From JAJOKK01 sp965370555 (GTDB lineage: Bacteria > Bipolaricaulota > Bipolaricaulia > UBA7950 > UBA9294): a stretch of 64,000 nt of DNA. Below are positions 24,389-31,757 of the stretch, piece after piece (positions within the stretch are counted from its first letter, which is position 1; each line of letters opens with the position of its first letter). Where the stretch lies: positions 3,349 through 67,348 of the forward strand of contig CBDUVB010000008.1 of NCBI GenBank assembly GCA_965370555.1, written 5' to 3'. Below the pieces are notes generated by a model, which saw nothing but the letters and a program-made list of their open reading frames with translations, was not told where the DNA came from and did no database searches. Both the position numbers and the translations under genes were made by a program.

Positions 24389-25459
24389 GTGTCCGCGCAG
24401 AAGGGTGATACGCCGCGTTACCGAAGGCTCTTGCCACTGGTGATCATTGTCGCACTGGCCGCGGTCTTCGCTGCCAATCGCTTCTTCTTCCCGCCTCCGA
24501 TGCTGTTCTTCCAGGATCGCCGCGAGATGATGGATACATGGGTGACGATCACTGTCTACGATCGGAATCCTGAGGTCGCGGAAGTGGCGATTGCCACGGC
24601 CTTTGCTCAGATGGAAGAGGTCGAACGGATCGCCTCGATCTACGATCCCCAGGCCGAGGCGTTTCGCTTGAACGAAACAGGAAGATCGGATAATCCCTCT
24701 CCTGAGTTATGGAAACTAATCGAGGTTTCTAAGGATTACTACACTCTCACCGACGGCACGTTCGATATCACTGTCGAACCCCTCCTCGATCTATGGCGCT
24801 ACAAGGAAGGGGCGGAACAGCAATTCTGGGAGCTCGATCCGGAGATCCAGGAGCAGGCGATCACCGCTGCACTCGCCCTTGTCGGTGCCGATCGAATCAC
24901 GCTCTCCGCCGATCCGCAGCGTTCAATCGTTCTCGAACCGGGAATGAAGGTCACGTTCGGCGGCATTGCCAAAGGATACGCGGTCGATCAAGGGCTGAAC
25001 GCACTGCGCACTTCGGGAATCGCACATGCTCTAATCGATGCCGGTGGCGATATCGGCGTCTCCGGAGGGAAACCCGGCGGGGCAAAATGGGAACTCGCTC
25101 TGCGCAATCCAAGGGATTCTGAAGATTTCCTCGTGCGGTTCGTGCTCACAGACGGAGCGATCGCCACGTCGGGAAACTACGAACGCTACTTCGATAGAGA
25201 GGCCAAGGTGGGACACATCATGGATCCGCGAACCGGGTATTCGTCTCACGCCTCGTCCAGTGCAACTGTGGTCGCAGGGACGTGTATGCAAGCGGATGCG
25301 CTCGCCACCGCCGCGTTCGTCCTCGGTCCGCAAGACGGGATCGAGCTTGCAAATTCGCTAGACAGGGTAGAAGCATTGATCGTCTCCTACGACGAGCCGG
25401 ATCAGGTCTATCGTTCGGGCGGTCTCGAAGAGTACGTCGAAAAGAAGGGTGACTTCTGA
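24389..25459 (+). CDS. apbE: FAD:protein FMN transferase ApbE
   Basis: Covalently attaches FMN, taken from FAD, to a threonine of membrane flavoproteins. It has 356 residues with an N-terminal hydrophobic helix (LLPLVIIVALAAVFAANRFF), so the catalytic part lies outside the cytoplasmic membrane. Motifs are MDTWVTITVYD, FGGIAKGYAVDQGL, ALIDAGGDIGVSGG and VGHIMDPRTGYSS. The GTG start has a GGGGGAG upstream. It immediately precedes rnfCDGEAB, whose RnfD and RnfG carry the acceptor threonine motifs. Confidence 0.93.
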   Translation: MSAQKGDTPRYRRLLPLVIIVALAAVFAANRFFFPPPMLFFQDRREMMDTWVTITVYDRNPEVAEVAIATAFAQMEEVERIASIYDPQAEAFRLNETGRSDNPSPELWKLIEVSKDYYTLTDGTFDITVEPLLDLWRYKEGAEQQFWELDPEIQEQAITAALALVGADRITLSADPQRSIVLEPGMKVTFGGIAKGYAVDQGLNALRTSGIAHALIDAGGDIGVSGGKPGGAKWELALRNPRDSEDFLVRFVLTDGAIATSGNYERYFDREAKVGHIMDPRTGYSSHASSSATVVAGTCMQADALATAAFVLGPQDGIELANSLDRVEALIVSYDEPDQVYRSGGLEEYVEKKGDF

Positions 25460-25510
25460 AGTTGAGTGATTTAGCGAGTGAGCGATTGAGTGATTTAACG
25501 CCTAAATCCC
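25459..25510. repeat. Short copy of ATTGAGTGATT-type repeat
   Basis: Degenerate runs such as GAGTGATTTAGCGAGTGAG and GATTGAGTGATTTAACG, the same family as 41166-41285 and 44281-44386. Confidence 0.5.
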
Positions 25511-25585
25511 TTGTAGGCGGTAAAATAAGTCAAAATAGGAGCCGAGCATGAAACTAATCCTCAAGCACGATTCATACAGCAGCCT

Positions 25586-26917
25586 ATGAAGAACCACATA
25601 TTAGAGGTATTGGGATTGAAGCGTCCCGCCGGGGTCCATCCCCCTGCACGGAAGCTCGCCGCAGAACAGGCAATAGAGAGGGCTCAGTTGCCGGAGACGG
25701 TGATCCTTCCTCTGCAGCAACACATTGGTGCTCCGGCAAAGGCCGTAGTGGAGCGGGGGGACGAGGTGAAGGTGGGACAGATGATCGCCGAAGCCGGTGG
25801 GTTCGTCTCCGTGCCGATCCATGCCACGATATCGGGCACAGTGAAACAGCTCGCCACCGTGGCAAGCCCCATCACCGGACAGCCGGTTCTCGGTGTGATC
25901 ATCGAATCCGACGGGAAGGACGATTGGATAGATCTCACGCCCGCCGATCCAGAGGGGCTGTCAACCGAAGAGATTATCAATCGGATCAAGGGAGCGGGGA
26001 TCGTGGGGATGGGAGGCGCGACATTCCCCACCCACGTGAAGCTCTCACCCCCTCCGGAGAAATCGATTACGAGCGTCATCGTTAACGGGGCGGAGTGCGA
26101 ACCGTACATCACTGCCGACGATCGGCTGATGCTGGAAGAGACGGATCGGATCCTGATTGGTTTGAAGATCGTGATGCGAGTCCTATCCGTTGAGCGAGCG
26201 TACATCGCCATAGAGGAGAACAAACCACGGGCGATCGCGCGGATGCGCCAAGCCGTAGAGAAGGCATCCTTCCCCGGCACGGTGACAGTCGAGGCGGTCC
26301 CGGCAAAGTACCCGATGGGGGCGGAGAAGACGCTCGTCAAGTCGATCCTCGGTCTGGAAGTTCCTGAAGGAGGGCTCCCCATGGATGTGGGGACCGTCAT
26401 TCAGAACGTCGCCACCCTCGCCGCTGTGGCCGACGCGATCACCCTTGGGAAGCCTCTGGTAGAGCGTGTGGTGACGGTGACCGGTCTCGTCGGCACCCCA
26501 AAGAACCTCCTCGCCCGCTTCGGCACGTCCGCCTCCTCGTTGATCGAAGAGTGCGGTGGCGCCGATCCGAGCGCCGATGAGTTGATCTTCGGCGGACCGA
26601 TGATGGGAATCGCGCAGAGCCGCGTTGATACCCCGATCATCAAGGGAACGAATTGCATACTCGTGAAGATGAGCGACGTCCGCGAGGAACACGACTGTAT
26701 CCGCTGCGGCCGCTGCATCGAGACCTGTCCGATGGGGCTGATGCCGCTCATGTTCGTGAACCTCGTCAAGAAGGAGGACTACGAGAGCTTGGCCGACTAT
26801 CACATTGCAAACTGCGTCGAGTGTGGGGCATGCGCGTACAGTTGCCCGGCGAAGATTCCGATCGTTTCCTATATCAAGACGGGAAAGGTCGAGTTACTCA
26901 AGGCGGGGGTGAAGTGA
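25586..26917 (+). CDS. rnfC: Rnf complex subunit RnfC
   Basis: The peripheral NADH/FMN- and iron-sulfur-containing subunit where ferredoxin:NAD+ oxidoreductase meets NAD(H). It has 443 residues. GAGIVGMGGATFPTHVKL is the flavin/NAD-binding loop, as in Nqo1, followed by NGAECEPYITADDRLM. Two 4Fe-4S motifs near the C-terminus read CIRCGRCIETCP and CVECGACAYSCP. The stop overlaps the rnfD start (TGATG). Confidence 0.95.
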   Translation: MKNHILEVLGLKRPAGVHPPARKLAAEQAIERAQLPETVILPLQQHIGAPAKAVVERGDEVKVGQMIAEAGGFVSVPIHATISGTVKQLATVASPITGQPVLGVIIESDGKDDWIDLTPADPEGLSTEEIINRIKGAGIVGMGGATFPTHVKLSPPPEKSITSVIVNGAECEPYITADDRLMLEETDRILIGLKIVMRVLSVERAYIAIEENKPRAIARMRQAVEKASFPGTVTVEAVPAKYPMGAEKTLVKSILGLEVPEGGLPMDVGTVIQNVATLAAVADAITLGKPLVERVVTVTGLVGTPKNLLARFGTSASSLIEECGGADPSADELIFGGPMMGIAQSRVDTPIIKGTNCILVKMSDVREEHDCIRCGRCIETCPMGLMPLMFVNLVKKEDYESLADYHIANCVECGACAYSCPAKIPIVSYIKTGKVELLKAGVK

Positions 26918-27879
26918 TGGAGAATACGAAGAGGCTCATCCTCTCATCGGCTCCGCACCTACACGAGGGGGCGTCGATCAAACGGGACATGTACATCGTG
27001 ATCCTCGCGCTCCTCTTCCCCACGGCCGGTGCGGTCTACTTTTTCGGGGCGTACGTCCTCCTCATGCTCGCGACCGCGCTCCTCTGCGCGATCCTTACCG
27101 AGTACGTTGCGAAATGGATGCGCAGGCGACCGTTTTACATGGATGGGAGCGCGATCGTCACTGCGATCTTGTTCGTGCTGGTGATGCCGCCGCGCACCCC
27201 ATTGTGGATCGTGGCGGTCGGATCGATCTTCTGCATCGCCGTGGCCAAGGAGATGTTCGGCGGTTTGGGGCAGAACATCTTCAATCCGGCGCTCGCCGGT
27301 CGGGCATTCGCTAGTATCTCGTTTGCCGGCGCCCTCACCCGGTGGATCGGACCTGTAGCCTCATTCATGGCCGATGGAGTGACAACGGCGACCCCACTCA
27401 GCGAGAGTTTCGCCACCGCGCTCAGCCGGGGAGAGTTATACAGGGCCCTCTTCTTTGGGAACGTTGTTGGGAGCGTCGGTGAGACCTCCGCACTATTGGT
27501 TCTGATCGGAGGGGTGATCCTCCTCGCGTTCGGCCTGATCAAGTGGCAGGTTCCTGTCTTCTACATCGGCACGGTCGCCCTCCTCAGCTTCTTGCTTGGC
27601 CAGGACCCGCTATTCCAGATCCTTGCCGGGGGGCTGATGCTGGGAGCGTTCTTCATGGCCACCGACTACGTAACGAGCCCGCTCACTACAGGGGGAAAGA
27701 TCATCTTTGCGGTGGGAGCAGGCGTCCTAGTGGTCTTGATCCGAACGTGGGGGAGCATGCCCGAGGGGGTCTGCTACTCGATCCTGCTGATGAACGCGTT
27801 CACCCCACTGATCGACCGCTACGTTCGCCCGAAGCTGTATGGGTACGTGAAGAGAACAAATAAGGAGGAGGCCTCATGA
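26917..27879 (+). CDS. rnfD: Rnf complex subunit RnfD
   Basis: An integral membrane subunit of 320 residues with about nine hydrophobic helices, related to NqrB. The flavinylation motif appears as GVTTATPL; the second threonine region is the FMN attachment site. NIFNPALAGRAFASISFAG is the conserved helix. The ATG at 26917 overlaps the rnfC stop; a longer frame from 26653 runs inside rnfC and is rejected. Confidence 0.95.
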   Translation: MENTKRLILSSAPHLHEGASIKRDMYIVILALLFPTAGAVYFFGAYVLLMLATALLCAILTEYVAKWMRRRPFYMDGSAIVTAILFVLVMPPRTPLWIVAVGSIFCIAVAKEMFGGLGQNIFNPALAGRAFASISFAGALTRWIGPVASFMADGVTTATPLSESFATALSRGELYRALFFGNVVGSVGETSALLVLIGGVILLAFGLIKWQVPVFYIGTVALLSFLLGQDPLFQILAGGLMLGAFFMATDYVTSPLTTGGKIIFAVGAGVLVVLIRTWGSMPEGVCYSILLMNAFTPLIDRYVRPKLYGYVKRTNKEEAS

Positions 27880-28424
27880 GGAATAAGAAGAGCGATTTCT
27901 TCCCTGTCGTCTTCTTGACCCTCATCGTGATCATCTCTGTCGTTGCTCTCACCCTGACGGACGGGATCACCAAGGATAAGATCGCCCTCGCCAAGAAGGA
28001 GGCGATCGCAGAGACGCTCGCAACCCTCTTCCCGGAGATGAACGATTTCACCATCAATGAGGAGAGCGGCCTATACACTCCGCTTGCGGAGGGGGAGAGG
28101 CTCGGGCACGCGTTCATGGCGACGGCGACTGGGTACGGCGGCGCGATCGATATCCTGATCGGGCTGAAACCGGATGCGACCCTGCGTGGGATAAAGATCA
28201 TCTCGCAGCAGGAGACCCCCGGACTGGGGGCGAAGATCGTTGACGGTTCCTTCCTCGCCCAATTCAAAGGGCTGAGCGTGGATGAGGTTGATCTCTCCGC
28301 TGACGGGGGAAAGGTCGATGCCATTACCGGTGCCACCATCAGCTCCGCAGCGGTGGTCAAGGGAGTGAAGGAAGAAATCTTGAAGAAACTTGAGACCTTG
28401 AATACGGAAGAGGGGGGGGACTGA
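27876..28424 (+). CDS. rnfG: Rnf complex subunit RnfG
   Basis: A 182-residue protein with one N-terminal membrane helix (FFPVVFLTLIVIISVVALTL) and an external FMN-binding domain. DAITGATISS holds the threonine that ApbE flavinylates, and ETPGLGAKI is the family's other conserved motif. It overlaps rnfD by four bases and abuts rnfE. Confidence 0.95.
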   Translation: MRNKKSDFFPVVFLTLIVIISVVALTLTDGITKDKIALAKKEAIAETLATLFPEMNDFTINEESGLYTPLAEGERLGHAFMATATGYGGAIDILIGLKPDATLRGIKIISQQETPGLGAKIVDGSFLAQFKGLSVDEVDLSADGGKVDAITGATISSAAVVKGVKEEILKKLETLNTEEGGD

Positions 28425-29038
28425 TGCACTCTTTTGGTAAGAACTTCGTCAAGGGGATTGTCCGTGCGAATCCGACGTTCATCCTCCTCCTCGGACTGTG
28501 CCCGACCCTAGCGGTCAGCACATCCCTGGATAATGCCGTGGGGATGACTGCCGCGTTCCTCTTTGTGTTGCTCTCCTCGAACATCATCATCTCGTTAATT
28601 AGAAACTACGTGCCGGACCGCGTACGCATCCCGATATTCATCGTCATCATTGCTACATTGGTGACTATCGTTGACCTGATGCTGCAGGGGTTCGTTCCCG
28701 CGTTGAGCAAGTCTTTGGGGATGTACATCCCGTTGATCGTGGTGAACTGCATCATCCTTGGGCGGGCGGAGGCATTCGCGAGCAAGAACGGGATCTCCGA
28801 CTCGATTGCCGACGCACTGGGGATGGGAGTCGGCTTCGGCCTGGCGATACTCCTCATCTCCTTCATTCGACAGCTTCTGGGGACGGGAGAGCTCGATCTC
28901 TTCGGCCGCTCTCTCTTTACCATCCCCGGGCTGAGCGACAACCCCGCGGCGATCTTCATGCTACCGATGGGGGCGTTCTTCGTCATCGGAACGCTCCTCG
29001 CGCTCTTCCGATGGATGGGGGTGAGTACAGGTGAGTAA
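28424..29038 (+). CDS. rnfE: Rnf complex subunit RnfE
   Basis: A 204-residue membrane protein with six predicted helices. Signature segments are RANPTFILLLGLCPTLAVST, YIPLIVVNCIILGRAEAFAS and SIADALGMGVGFGLAI. RnfE and RnfA form the membrane core with a buried iron-sulfur centre, coordinated in part by the cysteines in GLCPTLAV and NCIILG. It overlaps rnfA. Confidence 0.95.
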   Translation: MHSFGKNFVKGIVRANPTFILLLGLCPTLAVSTSLDNAVGMTAAFLFVLLSSNIIISLIRNYVPDRVRIPIFIVIIATLVTIVDLMLQGFVPALSKSLGMYIPLIVVNCIILGRAEAFASKNGISDSIADALGMGVGFGLAILLISFIRQLLGTGELDLFGRSLFTIPGLSDNPAAIFMLPMGAFFVIGTLLALFRWMGVSTGE

Positions 29039-29606
29039 CCTATTTGCGATCTTCTTTGGCATGGCGTTGGTAAACAACATGGTCCTCGTCAAGTTCCTCG
29101 GTCTGTGCCCCTTCTTCGGGGTCTCCAAGAGACTGTCGAGCGCGTTTAGTATGGGGATCGCGGTCCTCTTGGTGATGCTCGTCGCCTCGGGTGTCACCTG
29201 GCCGATCTACCATTTCCTCCTCGCCCCCTACGGGGTGGAGTTCATGCGGACGGTGATCTTCATCCTGGTCATCGCCTCCCTCGTACAGATCATCGAGATG
29301 GCTATCAAACGGACGAACCTCACCCTGTACAACGCCCTTGGAATCTACCTTCCTCTCATCACAACCAACTGCGCCGTTCTAGGGATCACGTTCATCAACA
29401 TCGATCAGACCTACAGCTTCCTCGAATCCATCACTGCCGCGTTAGGGGCAGGAGCGGGGTTCACGCTGGTCCTCATCATCATGTCCGGGATCCGGGAGCG
29501 CTTGGATCTTGCAGATCCTCCCAAGGCGTTCAAGGGAACACCGATCGCGTTCATCACCGCGATGCTCCTCGGCCTCTCCTTCTTCGCGTTCAAAGGAATG
29601 GTATAA
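29031..29606 (+). CDS. rnfA: Rnf complex subunit RnfA
   Basis: A 191-residue homologue of RnfE in inverted membrane topology. NNMVLVKFLGLCPFFGVSK and YLPLITTNCAVLGI carry the conserved cysteines. It overlaps rnfE by eight bases and directly abuts rnfB. Confidence 0.95.
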   Translation: MSNLFAIFFGMALVNNMVLVKFLGLCPFFGVSKRLSSAFSMGIAVLLVMLVASGVTWPIYHFLLAPYGVEFMRTVIFILVIASLVQIIEMAIKRTNLTLYNALGIYLPLITTNCAVLGITFINIDQTYSFLESITAALGAGAGFTLVLIIMSGIRERLDLADPPKAFKGTPIAFITAMLLGLSFFAFKGMV

Positions 29607-30482
29607 ATGCTCACGATCATCCTCCTGTCGCTCATCGGGTTCGTTTCGGGCTTGGCGATCTTCCTCGCGAGCAAGTTCCTCCCCAAGGAGGACAGTTCGT
29701 TTGAGGAGACGGCACGGATCAAGGAGTTCCTCCCCGGTGCCGACTGTGGGGCCTGCGGTCATCCCGGCTGCTTCGCGTACGCACAGGCAGTAGCGAAAGA
29801 GAAACAGGTCTTCGTCAAGACGCCCTGCCCGACCCTTGCCCAGGATAAAGAAGGGATGAAGAGACTGGAGACGTACCTGGGACTGAAGGCCGAGGCAACG
29901 GTCGGCAAGAAGGCTGTTGTTCACTGCACAGGGCAGTCAGAACCGATCGCCGACTACCACGGGGTAGCGACCTGCAAGGGAGCGGCGCAGATCGCTTCCG
30001 GATTCAAGGAGTGTCCTTATGCCTGCCTCGGGCTCGGGGACTGCGTGACGGTCTGTCCGACCGGCGCAATCGCGATCGACCCCGAGAAGAAAATCGCCAT
30101 CGTCGACTGGAAGAAATGTATCGGTTGCGGACTGTGCGTGGAGGCCTGCCCACAGGGCCTGACCGAACTCGTCCCGGCGGATATGCCGCAGTATCTGGGG
30201 TGCAATTATCAGGCAGCGCGGGACATCCCCGGTAGGAAGCGATGCGCGGATGGGTGCATCCATTGCAAGATCTGCGTCAAGGTGTCGCCGAACGGCGAGG
30301 TAACGTGGAACGAGGAGAAGGACCTCCCTTATTTCGACCCGGAGAAGTCCCTTCCCGCCCCAGCGGCGATCGAGAAGTGCCCGCGGAAGATCATCAAGAA
30401 GACCGCAACATACAAAGAGCCGTCAGCGATCAGCACTCAGCTGTCAGCAAAAGAAAACCGCTCCGCTAACGGGGAATGCTGA
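29607..30482 (+). CDS. rnfB: Rnf complex subunit RnfB
   Basis: The ferredoxin-facing iron-sulfur subunit, 291 residues. It has an N-terminal membrane helix, a Fe-S motif GADCGACGHPGCFAYAQAV, and ferredoxin-like motifs CPYACLGLGDCVTVCP and CIGCGLCVEACP. A further CIHCKICVKVSP cluster has Ser where the fourth Cys is expected. The last ~20 residues (PSAISTQLSAKENRSANGEC) are encoded by an intergenic-type inverted repeat rather than family sequence. It ends the apbE-rnfCDGEAB unit. Confidence 0.93.
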   Translation: MLTIILLSLIGFVSGLAIFLASKFLPKEDSSFEETARIKEFLPGADCGACGHPGCFAYAQAVAKEKQVFVKTPCPTLAQDKEGMKRLETYLGLKAEATVGKKAVVHCTGQSEPIADYHGVATCKGAAQIASGFKECPYACLGLGDCVTVCPTGAIAIDPEKKIAIVDWKKCIGCGLCVEACPQGLTELVPADMPQYLGCNYQAARDIPGRKRCADGCIHCKICVKVSPNGEVTWNEEKDLPYFDPEKSLPAPAAIEKCPRKIIKKTATYKEPSAISTQLSAKENRSANGEC

Positions 30483-30526
30483 CGGCTGGTCGCTGAAACT
30501 GATTGTGCTGAGAGCTGACAGCTGAT
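30419..30526. repeat. Nested inverted repeats at the rnfB end
   Basis: GCCGTCAGC (30419-30427) pairs with GCTGACGGC (30478-30486). TCAGCACTCAGCTGTCAGC (from 30430) largely pairs with GCTGAGAGCTGACAGCTGA (30508-30526). It sits between convergent rnfB and tyrS and could terminate both, though no long T-run is present. Confidence 0.65.
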
Positions 30527-30536
30527 AGCTTCTTCC

Positions 30537-31748
30537 TCACACCGCTTCCGCAAAGGCACGCTTTCCTACCTGGATGAGGATGGGAGGGTTAAAGGGAAGG
30601 TCGAGATCTGCCGATGAGATCCGCTCGTCGTTGATCTTCACCCCGCCCTGCGCGATCAGGCGCTTGGCCTCCCCGCGGCTCTTCACAAGGCTCGAAGCTT
30701 GCAATAGATCAACTATCCAGATCGCCCCACCCTCCTTGATGAGGGTACGATCGATCTGCACTTGTGGAACCTCGCTTGGGCGCTCATGCTGGATGTGCAC
30801 ACGGTCGAACTCTTCCTGCGCCGCCATCGCCGCGTCTTTGTCGTGATAGATCGACACAATCTCTCTCGCCAGTACGCGTTTTGCATCGCGTGGTGCATCT
30901 TTGATCATCGGCTGTACGTCCTCCACGGCGACGCCGGTGAGCTGGTAGAAATACTCGTATAGCAGGTTGTCCGGTATCGAGAGAATCTTTCCGTACATCT
31001 CCCCCGGCTCTTCGCCGATCCCCACGTAGTTTCCCGTTGTCTGGCTCATGCTGCGCTCTCCGTCCGTCCCGATCAACAACGGAACGGTGAGGATCACCTG
31101 CGGCTCCTGCCCGTATTCACGCTGAATGTCGCGCCCGACAAGGAGATTGAACAGCTGATCAGCCCCACCGAGCTCTACATCGGCATGGATCGCGACCGAG
31201 TCGTACGCTTGCGCCAGTGGATAGAGGAATTCGAGGATACTGATCGGAAGGTTACCGGCGAACCTCTTCGCGAAGTCGTCGCGTTCGAGCATGCGGGCAA
31301 CGGTGTACTTGGATGTCAGCGTGATCACGTCGGCAAAAGTGAGCTTTCCCAGCCACTCTGAGTTGTAGCGGATCTCGGTCTTCTCGGGATCGAGAATCTT
31401 AAACGCTTGCTCCACGTACGTAGCCATATTGCGCTCGATATCCCTTGTGTCCATCACCGCACGTGTGGATGATCTGCCGGAGGGATCGCCGATACGCCGT
31501 GTAAAGTCTCCCACAACGAGGACCCCCGTATGCCCGAGGTCTTGAAACTGACGCATCTTGCGCAAGGGAATCGAATGACCGAGAGTTAAGTGCGGGGCTG
31601 ATGGATCGATTCCCAGCTTGATCCGCAAGGGTTTTCCAGTCTGCTCCGATCGCTTAAGCTTCGCTATCAGATCCGGGACGGGAATCAGCTGATCCACGGT
31701 CGGGCGCAGTCTCACTTGGTCCACAAATTGAGTGGATTTTTCGTCCAT
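30537..31748 (-). CDS. tyrS: Tyrosyl-tRNA synthetase
   Basis: Charges tRNA-Tyr. The 403-residue class I synthetase opens its active site with IKLGIDPSAPHLTLGHSIPL (HIGH-type motif HLTLGH). IHADVELGGADQLFNLLVGR is the tyrosine-binding region, and an S4 RNA-binding domain (VKSRGEAKRLIAQGGVKIND) lies at the C-terminus. The KMSKS loop reads SMSQT in GERSMSQTTGNY, so both family lysines are replaced. It starts ten bases after gyrA and is co-transcribed with it. Confidence 0.93.
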   Translation of the reverse strand: MDEKSTQFVDQVRLRPTVDQLIPVPDLIAKLKRSEQTGKPLRIKLGIDPSAPHLTLGHSIPLRKMRQFQDLGHTGVLVVGDFTRRIGDPSGRSSTRAVMDTRDIERNMATYVEQAFKILDPEKTEIRYNSEWLGKLTFADVITLTSKYTVARMLERDDFAKRFAGNLPISILEFLYPLAQAYDSVAIHADVELGGADQLFNLLVGRDIQREYGQEPQVILTVPLLIGTDGERSMSQTTGNYVGIGEEPGEMYGKILSIPDNLLYEYFYQLTGVAVEDVQPMIKDAPRDAKRVLAREIVSIYHDKDAAMAAQEEFDRVHIQHERPSEVPQVQIDRTLIKEGGAIWIVDLLQASSLVKSRGEAKRLIAQGGVKINDERISSADLDLPFNPPILIQVGKRAFAEAV

Positions 31749-31757
31749 CAGTGGCTC

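Noticed and set aside
31749..31757. T-box leader for tyrS
   Set aside because: Only nine bases separate gyrA and tyrS, and no specifier or antiterminator can fit.
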